A DNA stretch of 64,000 nucleotides from Nannocystis sp. RBIL2 (GCF_026626745.1 NZ_JAPNJW010000001.1:4882001-4946000), one strand, 5' to 3'; counted from the stretch's first letter, positions 15,756 through 24,797 are shown. Notes: generated from the sequence alone by a model not told the origin. Translations and numbers: made by a program.

Positions 15756-18428
15756 ATGGCCCGTCTCATCGACCACGCTCGCTACAGCAAGGCTCGCCGG
15801 TACCTGGTCGCCGTCGGAGTCACCGCCCTGGCGGCAGGGGTGCGGCTCGTGGCCGTCACGCTCGAGCCGCAGCCGCCGATCCTCGTCCTCTTCACCGGCG
15901 CCGCGGGCGTCTCGGCGTGGTTCGGCGGGCTCGGCCCGGCGCTCCTCACGATCGCCCTGTCGGTCGTCCTCGACTTCTGGTTCTTCGACCCGCACCTCGC
16001 CTTCGCCCTCGATCGCTGGACCGACCTGCTCGACCTCGGCATCTTCGCTCTGGTCGCGCTCGCCGTCGCCTGGTTGTGTGAATCGCTGCACGCCGCCCGG
16101 CGACTGGTGGAAGACCGCGCCCACCAGCTGTCGCTGATGTCGGCCAACGAGCGGGCGTGGAAGGACCGCTACGAGGCCGCGGTGCGCGCCAGCGGGCACA
16201 TCCTCTACGACTTCGACCGCGCCAGCGGGCGCACCATGTTCGGCGGCGCCTGCCAGGCGATCCTCGGCTACAGCGCGGAGGACATGGGAAGCAGCGTCGA
16301 CTGGAGCGTCCTCGTCCACCCCGACGATTTGCCGCGCTACCGCCTCTCGCGCAGGCCCGGCGACGGCCTCGAGGTCGAGTACCGCGTCCGTCACCGCGGC
16401 GGCCGGTGGATCACCCTCCACGACGTCGGCCAGAAGGTCGTCGACCTCGACGGTCGCGTCGTCCGCGTCGTCGGCTTCTTGAAGGACGTCACCGCCCAGC
16501 GCCAGGCCGAAGCGCTGGTGCGGGCCAGCGAGGAGCGCCTGCGCCTCGCAGTCGAGGCCACCGGCCTCGGCGTCACCGCCACCGTGTTCGGGCCGGACCG
16601 CGACGTCCGCTTCGAGTGGACCCGCGAGGCCCGGCGCGCCTTCGGCGTCCCCGACGACACCGAGCTGACGGTCGCCGAGCTGCTCGCGCGCATCCATCCC
16701 GCGGACGTCTCCGCAGTGCGGGCCGCCGTCAACGCCTCGCTCGACCCCGCCGGCGACGGCAGCGACAACCTCGAGTTCCGCGTCGTCCGCCCCGAGGGCA
16801 CGGTGCACTGGCTCTGCTGTCAGGGCCGCACCGTGTTCGACACGAACGTCGACCCGCCGCGACCGCTGCGCAACATCGGCATCGTCCTCGACGTCACCGA
16901 GCGCAAGGTCATCGCCGAGCAGCTCGCCGAGCAGCTCGCCCTCATCGACGCCCTGGTCGTCAAGGCCCCGGTCGGCATGGCCTTCATCGACCACGGCTTC
17001 CGCTACGTCCGCGTCAACGAGAAGCTGGCCGAGTTCAACGGCGTCCCGGCGGCCGACCACATCGGCCGCACCGTCGCTCAGATCGTGCCCGACCTGTGGC
17101 CGCTGCTCGAGCCGATCCTGCGCGAGGGCCTGTGCGCCGGCCGCGACCGCGTCAACCACGAGATCGAGGGCCGCACCGCGGCGCAGCCGGAGCGGCGCCA
17201 CTGGAACCTGAGCCAGTACCCGATCCGCGCCGGCGGCAAGCTGCTCGGGGTCGGCGTCACCGTCATCGAGACCACCGCGCAGAAGCGCATCGAGGCCTCG
17301 CTCCGCGACGCCGACCAGCGCAAGGACACCTTCATCGCCATGCTCGCCCACGAGCTGCGCAACCCGCTGGCGCCGATCCGCAACGCCCTCGCGCTGCTCG
17401 GCGTCGTCCGCGACACGCCCGAGCGGGCCGCGAGCCTGGCCGTGATCGGGCGGCAGATCGAGCAGATGGCCCACCTCCTCGACGACCTGCTCGACGTGTC
17501 TCGCATCACCCGCGGCCGCCTCACCCTGCGGCGCGAATCGATCACCCTCGACTCGGTCATGGCCCGCGCCGCCGAGACCGCGAACCCGTGGATCGTCGGG
17601 CGACGGCACGACTTCGCCGTCGACATCCCGATCGCGCCGGTCGTCCTCGACGCCGACCCGATGCGGCTCGCGCAGGTGTTCTCCAACCTCTTCACCAACG
17701 CCGCCAAGTACACCGAGCCCGGCGGCGCCATCCGGGTGACGGCCGCGGTCGCCGACGACCGCGTCCAGATCCGCGTCACCGACAACGGCGTGGGCCTGGC
17801 GGCCGAGCACCTGCCGCGGGTGTTCGAGATGTTCTCGCAGGTCGGCCCGACCGAGAACCGCTCCGAAGGCGGCCTCGGCATCGGCCTCGCGCTCGCCCGC
17901 GGCCTCGTCGAGATGCACGGCGGCCAGATCGCCGCCCACAGCGCCGGCCTCGGCCGCGGCAGCGAGTTCGTGGTCGACCTGCCGCTCGCCGCCGCCGGCG
18001 CGGCTCTGCAGGCCCCCACGAGCTCCGCCGTCGCCGAGCCGCCGAGCGGCCGGCGGATCGTCGTCGCCGACGACAACGTCGACAACGCCGACACCCTGGC
18101 GATGCTGCTCGAGGCGCTCGGCAACGACGTCCACGTCGTCTACGACGGCGACGCGGCCGTGCGCGCGTGCGCCGAGTTCCGCCCCGACGTGGTCTTCCTC
18201 GACATCGGCATGCCGCGGCGCGACGGCTACGAGGTGTGCCGGTGGATCCGCCGCCAGGCGTGGGGCAAGGCGCCGCTGATCATCGCCCAGACCGGCTGGG
18301 GGCAGGACGAGGACCGCCGGCGCGCCGAGGCGGCCGGCTTCGATCATCACCTCACCAAGCCGGCCGACCCCGATCGCCTGCTCGCGCTGCTGGCCCGCGC
18401 CGGCTCCGTGCGGACCACGGCCGCGTGA
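15756..18428 (+). CDS. Hybrid sensor histidine kinase with receiver domain
   Basis: 890-residue membrane-bound hybrid kinase. Residues 12 to about 110 hold four hydrophobic segments of the DUF4118 (KdpD-like) type. Three PAS/PAC domains follow (about 140-250, 265-390, 400-515), the first with the PAC-like GGRWITLHDVGQ. HisKA contains the phospho-acceptor H532 in MLAHELRNP. The HATPase region has the N-box FSNLFTNAAKY, G1 DNGVGL and G2 GGLGIGLALARGL. A C-terminal REC domain has IVVADDN, phospho-acceptor D816 in VFLDIGMP and the conserved Lys in LTKPAD. It would autophosphorylate and relay to its own receiver. ATG 15756 is chosen because GAGGA lies 7 nt upstream; an in-frame GTG lies 42 nt further up. 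The signal and downstream partner are unknown; no DNA-binding regulator is adjacent. Confidence 0.92.
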   Translation: MARLIDHARYSKARRYLVAVGVTALAAGVRLVAVTLEPQPPILVLFTGAAGVSAWFGGLGPALLTIALSVVLDFWFFDPHLAFALDRWTDLLDLGIFALVALAVAWLCESLHAARRLVEDRAHQLSLMSANERAWKDRYEAAVRASGHILYDFDRASGRTMFGGACQAILGYSAEDMGSSVDWSVLVHPDDLPRYRLSRRPGDGLEVEYRVRHRGGRWITLHDVGQKVVDLDGRVVRVVGFLKDVTAQRQAEALVRASEERLRLAVEATGLGVTATVFGPDRDVRFEWTREARRAFGVPDDTELTVAELLARIHPADVSAVRAAVNASLDPAGDGSDNLEFRVVRPEGTVHWLCCQGRTVFDTNVDPPRPLRNIGIVLDVTERKVIAEQLAEQLALIDALVVKAPVGMAFIDHGFRYVRVNEKLAEFNGVPAADHIGRTVAQIVPDLWPLLEPILREGLCAGRDRVNHEIEGRTAAQPERRHWNLSQYPIRAGGKLLGVGVTVIETTAQKRIEASLRDADQRKDTFIAMLAHELRNPLAPIRNALALLGVVRDTPERAASLAVIGRQIEQMAHLLDDLLDVSRITRGRLTLRRESITLDSVMARAAETANPWIVGRRHDFAVDIPIAPVVLDADPMRLAQVFSNLFTNAAKYTEPGGAIRVTAAVADDRVQIRVTDNGVGLAAEHLPRVFEMFSQVGPTENRSEGGLGIGLALARGLVEMHGGQIAAHSAGLGRGSEFVVDLPLAAAGAALQAPTSSAVAEPPSGRRIVVADDNVDNADTLAMLLEALGNDVHVVYDGDAAVRACAEFRPDVVFLDIGMPRRDGYEVCRWIRRQAWGKAPLIIAQTGWGQDEDRRRAEAAGFDHHLTKPADPDRLLALLARAGSVRTTAA

Positions 18429-18456
18429 TGACATGTCCCTCAGGACATATCATCAC
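18425..18456. repeat. TGTCC-GGACA hairpin, 14-bp stem
   Basis: GTGATGACATGTCC, CTCA loop, GGACATATCATCAC: 14-bp stem with one mismatch, overlapping the kinase stop codon and ending 18 nt before the stop of the opposing gene. This is one of the strongest members, at a convergent junction. Confidence 0.83.
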
Positions 18457-18473
18457 AGCGCCTGGAACTGGAA

Positions 18474-19142
18474 CTAGAAGCGGCCGCCGAGCACGAAGGT
18501 GCCGCCGTCGAGGAACGGCGTCGGCGCCATGTTGGCGCGCAGGCGCGTGCGACCGAGCTTGAAGCCGTCGACGTCGGCGACGCGCTGGGCCTTGCCGTCG
18601 TTGACGAACATGATCGTGCCGGCGATGCCCATGGCGAGGCCGGCGATCTGGACCAGGCCCGGGAGGGCCATGAACACCTTCGGGGTGATCGCCTCGGTGC
18701 GCAGATACGGGATCGTCATGAACGGCCCGATCAGCGGGATCAGCGAGAAGCCGGCGGCGCGCCGGCAGTTCGGCGCCTCGGCGATGCTGCAGGTGTCGTG
18801 AATGATGCCGGCGATCAGCGCAGTGAACAGGTACGACGAGCCGAACATGGTCCAGCCGGCGATCATCAGGCCCTTGCGGCGCTTCACCGGCTGGGGCGGG
18901 GGCGCGTACACGGTGGTGCCCGGCGCGGGCCCCTCGGGCGGCGGGGCCACTGCGCTGGGGTCGGCGTAGGGCTGGGGAGCCGGTGCGGACGCATCGGCCG
19001 GCGCGGCCTCGGGCGCGGCCTGGGGGTCCTGCGTCGCGGCTGACCACGAGGCCAGGGTCGAACGGACAGGCGCGGCCGCGGCCTCGGGACAGACGAGCGA
19101 CGCGGCGACGACGACGGCGAGGGGCAGGGCAGTGCGGGGCAT
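18474..19142 (-). CDS. Exported envelope protein of unknown function
   Basis: 222-residue protein with a signal peptide (ALPLAVVVAASLVCPEAAAAP), an Ala/Pro-rich linker with PPPEGPAPGTT, and three or four hydrophobic helices in the C-terminal half (GLMIAGWTMFGSSYLFTALI, PLIGPFMTIPY, VQIAGLAMGIAGTIMFV), ending in GTFVLGGRF. The terminal Phe is outer-membrane-like, but the helices suggest the inner membrane. The start at 19142 has AGGA about 8 nt upstream. Architecture matches the protein at 8048-8923, so both may belong to one lineage-specific family. Convergent with the hybrid histidine kinase. Confidence 0.75.
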   Translation of the reverse strand: MPRTALPLAVVVAASLVCPEAAAAPVRSTLASWSAATQDPQAAPEAAPADASAPAPQPYADPSAVAPPPEGPAPGTTVYAPPPQPVKRRKGLMIAGWTMFGSSYLFTALIAGIIHDTCSIAEAPNCRRAAGFSLIPLIGPFMTIPYLRTEAITPKVFMALPGLVQIAGLAMGIAGTIMFVNDGKAQRVADVDGFKLGRTRLRANMAPTPFLDGGTFVLGGRF

Positions 19143-19537
19143 TCGGGTTCCTGTTGTCTGCAGCCTAAAGCCCGCCTCGGCAAGGCGTAAACGCGAATCG
19201 ACGTGCGCAGTGCGCGAGACCCCGGCGTCGTCGCACTTTCGCACTGTCCATAATCCGCCCTCCGGTCGCACCTGCACCCTCACGGCCGGCCGCCTGCTCA
19301 TGTCCCGAGAGACAGGTGGCTGAATGATGTTCTCACCCGGCTGTGCCCGCTCATGGGCCCACGGACGAAGCCGCCTGCGCCGATCTGCGGGCCGTCGGCG
19401 CGGCCTCGCCCGCGCATTCATGCCTCCGCGCAATACACGCACTCGCTCGCGGGGCTTCGCGGCCCCGCGCCCGGAAACGGCCCGCACTCGCGGTTTTAGC
19501 CCGCTCTCGCGGGGCTGTGTCCGCAGCGTCGGAGGCG
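19143..19537. other. Divergent intergenic region
   Basis: About 395 nt with no supported gene. It contains a GC-rich hairpin at 19448-19469 (CGCGGGGC, TTCGCG, GCCCCGCG, perfect 8-bp stem) and a weak family-like element near 19301 (TGTCCCGAGAGACA). The same 14-mer recurs at about 23876 and, on the other strand, at 34239. Confidence 0.5.
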
Positions 19538-19543
19538 TAGGAT
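19538..19543 (+). promoter_or_regulatory. TANNNT -10 element (TAGGAT)
   Basis: TAGGAT lies 6 nt before the ATG at 19550, supporting that start and a leaderless transcript. Confidence 0.5.
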
Positions 19544-19549
19544 CGGGTC

Positions 19550-19972
19550 ATGTTCGTCCCGCTCCCGCAGGCGTTCGCCGTCGATCGCGGGAGCATCCGC
19601 GGATGGCCGGGCTTCGCGACCGCCACGCCCCGCAGCGACGATCCGAGGCGCAGTGGTCTCATGGCGCCGAGCAGCGCGGCTGGGACTGCTGGTACGAGTT
19701 CTAGCGGCGCGAGCAGCGAGATCTCCCCGACCCTCGCCCGCACGCCCGCCGAAGCCAGCGAGTACGACGATTGCCCCGACGACCCGGGCGACGTCGCCGG
19801 CCTGAACGCCGCCCTCCGCGAGCTCGACCGTCTCTGCATTTTCAAAAACCAACTCGCTACCGACACGACTGACGAGGACGACCGCGCCTGCGTCCTCGAC
19901 TGCTCGAACGACGCGACCTGTCCCGAAGGCAAGGTCTGCGCCGACCCTCCCTGCCTCCGGCCCGCCCCGTGA
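19550..19972 (+). CDS. Cys-containing protein of unknown function
   Basis: 140-residue protein. The N-terminal half is low complexity (Ser/Thr/Ala/Arg) without an evident signal peptide. The C-terminal half looks folded: CPDDPGDVAGLNAALRELD, then a cluster of Cys residues in RACVLDCSNDATCPEGKVC. This Cys pattern is common in exported myxobacterial proteins, so the missing signal is odd; the true start or an upstream frame change could be hidden. Its stop overlaps the next start (GTGA), so the two genes are probably translationally coupled. Confidence 0.55.
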   Translation: MFVPLPQAFAVDRGSIRGWPGFATATPRSDDPRRSGLMAPSSAAGTAGTSSSGASSEISPTLARTPAEASEYDDCPDDPGDVAGLNAALRELDRLCIFKNQLATDTTDEDDRACVLDCSNDATCPEGKVCADPPCLRPAP

Positions 19973-20406
19973 TCGCCGTGCCCCGACCTCTGCTCCCGCT
20001 CGCGCTCCTCCTCGCCTGCGCTCACCTCGTCCCGCCGGCTGCGCCGCAGGAGAACGGCATCCCCGTGGTCGACTCGCGCGAGAAGCCGCTGCCCGAGCCG
20101 GTGCGGGTCGCCTCGGCCCGGGCTCACGGCGGCTGCGACACCGGGGCCCAGTGCGTCGAGCACCTCGACCCCGCTCATTCGGTCGCCGACGGCCAGCAGG
20201 TCTGCGAGGCCGACGGCGCTCGCTGGCTCACCAGCGCCTGCCCGCACCGTGGAGCGCACAGCGCCTGCATCACCGAGCATTTTCTCGTGTTCGAGTACGG
20301 CAAGCCGCGCGCCGAAGAATTCGGCAACCCGCTCCACCGCGACCTCGTCGCCGCCCGCGAAGCCTGCCTGACCCAGAGCGGCGAGTTCTACGAGCTCACC
20401 CCCTGA
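19969..20406 (+). CDS. Small lipoprotein of unknown function
   Basis: 145-residue protein starting at GTG with a lipoprotein signal, PLALLLACAH (lipobox LLAC). The mature part has five further Cys residues (GGCDTGAQC, QVCEADG, SACPHRGAHSAC) and ends TQSGEFYELTP. It overlaps the preceding gene by 4 nt and would be co-translated. A second in-frame GTG at 19978 could also be the start. No domain recognised. Confidence 0.7.
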   Translation: MIAVPRPLLPLALLLACAHLVPPAAPQENGIPVVDSREKPLPEPVRVASARAHGGCDTGAQCVEHLDPAHSVADGQQVCEADGARWLTSACPHRGAHSACITEHFLVFEYGKPRAEEFGNPLHRDLVAAREACLTQSGEFYELTP

Positions 20407-20530
20407 GATTTTTTTTCACAAGGAGCGGGTCCGCGAGCACATGTCCTTCAAGACATGTACTGCCAATGCCCTTGAACGGGCACGCGGCCCCTGGCCCGTC
20501 CTCTCTTTGTCTTTTCTTTAGTAAAGAGTC
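20404..20530. repeat. 3'-end structures after the lipoprotein operon
   Basis: A T8 tract begins 4 nt after the stop. A family hairpin follows at 20439-20458 (ACATGTC, CTTCAA, GACATGT, perfect 7-bp), then TGCCC/GGGCA (20467-20482) and a weak CTCTTT/AAAGAG pairing (20503-20528). The arrangement suggests a transcript end, although the T tract precedes the hairpin. Confidence 0.55.
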
Positions 20531-20590
20531 GGAGTCGGCGGAGGCACGTGGCCCGTGGGGGGTGCCTCGCCTTCGCGTGCGCGGTCCTGC

Positions 20591-20619
20591 TTGACGCGCG
20601 GCGTCGCTCATTGTACACC
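20591..20619 (+). promoter_or_regulatory. Sigma70-like promoter
   Basis: TTGACG at 20591-20596, 17-nt spacer, TACACC at 20614-20619. The start codon follows 20 nt later behind a GGAAG Shine-Dalgarno, so this operon has a normal 5' leader unlike many neighbours. Confidence 0.45.
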
Positions 20620-20638
20620 ACTGAACGGAAGATCAGTC

Positions 20639-21082
20639 ATGCACGACAGCGACCACGCCGATCCCGTCTCTCCTGCGCTCCTCGACCTCGTGGCCCTCTT
20701 TGAGGGCCCGCTCGCCGAAGTTCAATTCCCCGGGGTCGACCAGGGCATTCTCCGAGGCCTGGTCGATCAGGTGCGCGATCACGCGCACGAACTCGACCAG
20801 TTGCGGGCCCAGCTCGACGCCTTGCAGAACCACCTCACCGAGGCTCGCCTGCGGCTGCTCCGGGCGGCCGAGCAGGGCCTGGCCTACGCCCGGGTCTTCG
20901 CCGCCGACGACCCCGAGCTCGAGGCGCGGCTGGCCGACATCAACCTCGGCGGCAAGCCTGAGCCGCGCCGCCGCAAGCTCGAAGTCGCGGCCGCCGATTC
21001 CGGCAACAGCGAGCCGCTGCGCTTGCCGCCCCGCCGCGGTCGCAAGCCGCGCGTCGCCGAGGAGGCGCCGACCGGCTCGTGA
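20639..21082 (+). CDS. Coiled-coil protein of unknown function
   Basis: 147-residue soluble protein. Residues about 40-95 have heptad-like Leu spacing (LVDQVRDHAHELDQLRAQLD and onwards), predicting a coiled coil. The C-terminus is basic and low complexity (PRRRKLEVAA, PPRRGRKPRVAEEA), with an RGRKPR AT-hook-like motif. The ATG is chosen because GGAAG precedes it and a sigma70-like promoter lies upstream. The stop overlaps the next start, so it forms an operon with the racemase-fold gene. A DNA- or protein-binding role is possible but not shown. Confidence 0.75.
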   Translation: MHDSDHADPVSPALLDLVALFEGPLAEVQFPGVDQGILRGLVDQVRDHAHELDQLRAQLDALQNHLTEARLRLLRAAEQGLAYARVFAADDPELEARLADINLGGKPEPRRRKLEVAAADSGNSEPLRLPPRRGRKPRVAEEAPTGS

Positions 21083-22305
21083 TGGTCGCGGCGATCGTCG
21101 GGGTGGTAAAACCCCCGCCTGTGACCTACGCCGAGCTGCGCGCCGCACTCCGCCACGAGCATCTCCCGCTCGCCTACTGCGACCTCGACCTCCTGGCCGT
21201 CAACGCCCGCAGCTTGATCGAGCGTGCCGGCAGTCTGCCGATCCGCCTCGCCTCCAAGTCGATCCGCTGCCGCGACATCCTCCGGCGCGTGCAGGCGATG
21301 AGCCCCCTCTTTCAGGGCATCCTCTGCTACAGCGCCGCCGAGGCCGCCCATCTGGCCGCCGATTCTTTTAAAGATCTGGTCGTCGCCTACCCCACGGTCG
21401 ACCGCCACGACCTCGACCTCGCCTGCACTGCGATCGCCGGCGGCGCGGAGATCTGCCTGATGGTCGATGACCCGCAGCAGCTGCCCTTCCTTTCCGAGGC
21501 GGCGACGCGGGCCGGCGTCACCTTGCCGGTGGCGATCGACCTCGACATGTCCTCGACCTTGCCCGGCATCCACTTCGGCGTGCGCCGCTCGCCCGTGGCC
21601 GGGGTCGAGGCCGCCGTCGCCCTCGCCGACGCCATCGCCGGCACCCCCCACCTTCGCCTCGACGGCCTCATGGGCTACGAGGCGCAGCTCGCCGGTTTGC
21701 AAGATCTGGTGCCTGGCCAGCGGCTCAAGAGCGCCGCCGTCCGGGCGCTCAAGCGCCGCTCGCAGCCGGAGGTGTTCGCCCGCCGGGCCGCGGTCGTCGC
21801 CGCCATCAAGGCTCGCGGCCACGAGCTGCGCTTCATCAACGGCGGCGGCACCGGCAGCCTCGAGCAGACCCGCACCGATCCCTCGGTCACCGAGCTCGCG
21901 GCTGGCTCCGGCCTCTACGGCCCGACCCTGTTCGACGGCTACGACAGCTTTCGGCCGCAACCGGCCGCCGGATTTGCCCTGCCGATCGTGCGGCGGCCGA
22001 TCGCCAACATCTACACCTGTTTCGGCGGCGGCTACATCGCCTCCGGCAGCCCCGGCCGCGATCGGCAACCGACCCCGTACTTGCCGGCCGGCGCCACCCT
22101 CCTGGCCAACGAGGGCTGCGGCGAGGTCCAGACCCCCGTCAATTACGCGGGCCCGGAGATCCTCGCCCTCGGCGACCCGATCTTCTTCCGCCACGCCAAG
22201 GCCGGCGAGCTGTGCGAACACTTCAACGAGCTCGTGCTGCTGGCCGGCGCTGCGGTGGTCGGCCGCGTCCCCACCTACCGCGGCGACGGCCGCAGCTTCG
22301 TCTGA
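21079..22305 (+). CDS. PLP-dependent alanine racemase-fold protein (amino acid aldolase/deaminase family)
   Basis: 408-residue member of the alanine racemase N-terminal TIM-barrel family (COG3616-type: D-threonine aldolase, D-serine dehydratase). The PLP Lys is K60 in LASKSIRC, after LAYCDLDLLAVN. Other family features are the glycine-rich INGGGTGSLE and YGPTLFDGYD; a C-terminal region has GCGEVQTPV and GDPIFFRHAKAGELCEHFNE, close to D-threonine aldolase metal-site motifs. The expected reaction is cleavage or deamination of a D-amino acid or hydroxy amino acid; the substrate is not deducible. It starts at GTG 21079 or ATG 21082, overlapping the upstream stop. The FAD oxidase gene follows after 225 nt. 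Confidence 0.85.
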   Translation: MMVAAIVGVVKPPPVTYAELRAALRHEHLPLAYCDLDLLAVNARSLIERAGSLPIRLASKSIRCRDILRRVQAMSPLFQGILCYSAAEAAHLAADSFKDLVVAYPTVDRHDLDLACTAIAGGAEICLMVDDPQQLPFLSEAATRAGVTLPVAIDLDMSSTLPGIHFGVRRSPVAGVEAAVALADAIAGTPHLRLDGLMGYEAQLAGLQDLVPGQRLKSAAVRALKRRSQPEVFARRAAVVAAIKARGHELRFINGGGTGSLEQTRTDPSVTELAAGSGLYGPTLFDGYDSFRPQPAAGFALPIVRRPIANIYTCFGGGYIASGSPGRDRQPTPYLPAGATLLANEGCGEVQTPVNYAGPEILALGDPIFFRHAKAGELCEHFNELVLLAGAAVVGRVPTYRGDGRSFV

Positions 22306-22517
22306 CCTCGCATCGACCGTTCCTCGGCGTCGGAGTTCACGATTCACCGGAGCGCGCCCGACTCGCTGAAGCGGCGTGACGGCGTTCGTACTCGCGTCGC
22401 TGGAGGACCGCCTGCCGGCCTCGCGATTTTTTCCGCCCCGGGCCCGCGGCCTCCGCCGGCGACTGTCTCAGTTTCGTCGGCGCCTGTCGGCGGCTTCGTC
22501 GCCGCCCGGTCGCCTGG

Positions 22518-22523
22518 TACCAT
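22518..22523 (+). promoter_or_regulatory. TANNNT -10 element (TACCAT)
   Basis: TACCAT ends 7 nt before the ATG at 22531, so the oxidase gene seems to have its own leaderless promoter rather than being only co-transcribed with the gene upstream. Confidence 0.5.
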
Positions 22524-22530
22524 CCCGGCG

Positions 22531-23832
22531 ATGTTCGCGCGCAAGACTTGGTCCAATTGGTCGGGCGGCGTCACCTGTCGTCCGGGACAGTTCGTGGTCC
22601 CGAGCACCGTCGACGCCCTCAGCGACCTGGTCCGAGAGACAGCCAGCGCCAACGGCAAGCTGCGGGTCGTCGGCGCCGGCCACTCGTTCACCCCGGTCGT
22701 CGCCACCGAGCACACCCTCGTCTCGCTGGCGCGGATCGCCGGCCTCGCCGAGGTCGACCGCGAGGCCGGGGCCGCCACAGTCCTGGCCGGTACCACCCTT
22801 CGCAACCTCGGCGGCCTGCTCGGCAAGCACGGCCTCGCCCTCGAGAACCAGGGCGACATCGACAGCCAGGCGATCGCCGGCGCGGTCAGCACCGGCACCC
22901 ACGGCACCGGCATCGCCTTCGGCAGCATCAGCACCCAGGTCCGCGCGCTCACCCTCGTGCTGGCCAGCGGCGAGCTGCTGTCGTGCTCGCCGACGCACGA
23001 GCCCGACATCTTCAAGGCCGCCCAGGTCGCGCTCGGCAGCCTCGGCGTGCTGGCGCGGATCCGCCTGCAATGCGTGCCGAGCTACGTGCTCCGCGACGTC
23101 CGCAAGAACGTCGACCTCAATCAGTGCCTCGCCGACTTCGAGGACAGCTGCCGGCGCCACCGCCACTTCGAGTTCTGGTGGTTCCCCTACAGCGACCGCG
23201 CCGCCACCAAGGCGCTCGACATCGTCGCCACGCCGAAGCCGCGCTCCGCGGTCAAGCGCGTCCTCGCCGACAAGCTGCTCGAGACCGGCGTGTTCTGGGC
23301 CGCCTCCGAGGCCGTGCGCATGTTCCCCGGCCTCTCGCGCCCGGTCGCCCGCTTCGCCTCGCGCGCCATCTCCGAGACCGACTACGCCGACCATAGCCAC
23401 CGCGTATTCCCCAGCCCCCGCGACGTCCGCTTCAACGAGATGGAGTACGCCGTCCCGGTCGAGCGCGGCCCCGACTGCCTGCGCGAGCTCAAGGCCTACA
23501 TCGAGCGCGACCGCGTCCACGTCCACTTCCCCGTCGAGTACCGCGTGGTCGCCGGCGACGACATCTGGCTGAGCCCGTTCTACCGCCGCGACAGCGCGGT
23601 GATCTCCGTCCACATGTACGCCGGCATGCCGTACGCCGACTACTTCGCCGGCTGCGAGGCGATCTTCCGCAACCACCGCGGCCGCCCCCACTGGGGCAAG
23701 ATCCACAACCTCACCGCACATGAACTTCAGGACATGTACCCGGAGTGGCACCGCTTCCACGCCATCCGCCGCCGCCTCGACCCCCGCGGCGTGTTCATGA
23801 ACGACCACCTGACGAAGATCTTCGGCACATGA
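22531..23832 (+). CDS. FAD-dependent sugar-lactone oxidase (D-arabinono-1,4-lactone oxidase family)
   Basis: 433-residue vanillyl-alcohol-oxidase-fold flavoprotein. The FAD domain contains VVGAGHSFTPVV, GDIDSQAIAGAVSTGTHGTG and the GSLGVLARIRLQ loop. The C-terminal ALO domain ends with GRPHWGKIHNL and RLDPRGVFMNDHL, diagnostic of L-gulono/D-arabinono-1,4-lactone oxidases, including the HWGK motif. The family oxidises an aldonolactone at C2-C3 using oxygen or cytochrome c. The VGAGHSF segment lacks an obvious covalent-flavin His. The pairing with an alanine racemase-fold gene resembles one I recall from mycobacteria (Rv1769 and Rv1771). Substrate unknown. Confidence 0.88.
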   Translation: MFARKTWSNWSGGVTCRPGQFVVPSTVDALSDLVRETASANGKLRVVGAGHSFTPVVATEHTLVSLARIAGLAEVDREAGAATVLAGTTLRNLGGLLGKHGLALENQGDIDSQAIAGAVSTGTHGTGIAFGSISTQVRALTLVLASGELLSCSPTHEPDIFKAAQVALGSLGVLARIRLQCVPSYVLRDVRKNVDLNQCLADFEDSCRRHRHFEFWWFPYSDRAATKALDIVATPKPRSAVKRVLADKLLETGVFWAASEAVRMFPGLSRPVARFASRAISETDYADHSHRVFPSPRDVRFNEMEYAVPVERGPDCLRELKAYIERDRVHVHFPVEYRVVAGDDIWLSPFYRRDSAVISVHMYAGMPYADYFAGCEAIFRNHRGRPHWGKIHNLTAHELQDMYPEWHRFHAIRRRLDPRGVFMNDHLTKIFGT

Positions 23833-24101
23833 CCCGCGCGCGTCGGCGAGGATCCCCCGCCGCCCCGTATCACCTGTCCCGAGAGACATCTATTTCGCTC
23901 CGTTGGTTTTACCGCCCCCGCGACCTGCCTCGCATCACCTGCCCCAAGGCCGATCGATCGACAATCGATCCTGCTGTCCTTCAGGCTATGTGATTCTCGG
24001 ACGCCGTCCGGCCCGAGCCCCGCGCGCTCCCGCGCTCTCTCGCCTGAGCGCGGCGCCAGCCCGGCCTTGATCTCGCACCCGCGCGCGGCGACCATGGTCG
24101 G
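23833..24101. other. Intergenic region
   Basis: About 270 nt between same-strand genes. A family-like element, CCTGTCCCGAGAGACAT, lies near 23873-23889 and a weaker one near 23975. No gene is supported. Confidence 0.45.
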
Positions 24102-24797
24102 GTGAAGCTCGTCTGGTCGCTCATCGCCGGCCTCGGCGGCCTGTTCTTCGCCGTCGGTCTCGTGCTCTTCGCCGTCGACCTGCAATTCTTCGCCGACGCG
24201 CGCCGGACCGAGGGCGAGGTCATCGACCTGCGCTTCACCAGCAAGGGCGGCGGCGCGCCCGACGTCGCCTGGGCCGACCACCTCGGCCGCGACCACGTCC
24301 ATCGCTCCAACATCTACTCGCGGCCGTCGTACCGGCTCGGCGATCGCGTCATCATCGCCTTCGACCCCGACGAGCCCGAAAACGCCACGATCGACAGCCC
24401 CACGAATCGCTGGCTGCTCCCCGGCATCTTCGGCGGGATCGGCTTCGTCCACCTCAGCGTCGGCTCGTTCGCCCTGCTGCGCCGCGCCCGACGCAAGCGC
24501 GAGATCGTCTGGCTGCTGCGCGAGGGCCAGCGCGTCGACGCCACAGTCACCACCATCACCCAGGACACCTCGATCCGCGTCAATCGCCGGAGCCCCTGGG
24601 TCATCCATTGCCAGGCCACCCTGCCGGGCGAAGCGGTCGCGCGCACCTTCGTCAGCCGTCGCTTCTGGTACGACCCCGGCCCGCACCTGCGACGGCCCAC
24701 CTTGAGCGTCTGCTACGACCCCCGCTCCCCGGAGCGCCACGTCGTCGACACCGGCGACCTCGACCCGCGCCGCGCCCTGTTCACCCGCGCCAGCTGA
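24102..24797 (+). CDS. Membrane protein with DUF3592-like features
   Basis: 231-residue protein starting at GTG. It has an N-terminal hydrophobic helix (LIAGLGGLFFAVGLVLFAVD), an extracytoplasmic beta-rich segment (EGEVIDLRFTSKG ... YRLGDRVIIAFDPDEPENA), a second helix (LLPGIFGGIGFVHLSVGSFAL) and a C-terminal cytoplasmic beta-rich domain (VDATVTTITQDTSI ... LSVCYDPRSPERHVVD). The two similar VxVxYDPxxPExA-type modules match the DUF3592 architecture. Function unknown. It is followed by about 200 nt before the P450 gene. Confidence 0.75.
   Translation: MKLVWSLIAGLGGLFFAVGLVLFAVDLQFFADARRTEGEVIDLRFTSKGGGAPDVAWADHLGRDHVHRSNIYSRPSYRLGDRVIIAFDPDEPENATIDSPTNRWLLPGIFGGIGFVHLSVGSFALLRRARRKREIVWLLREGQRVDATVTTITQDTSIRVNRRSPWVIHCQATLPGEAVARTFVSRRFWYDPGPHLRRPTLSVCYDPRSPERHVVDTGDLDPRRALFTRAS

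Noticed and set aside
15678-18434. Long minus-strand frame opposite the histidine kinase
   Set aside because: Asp/Glu/Val/Ala-rich shadow frame without any motif; the plus strand carries all kinase motifs.
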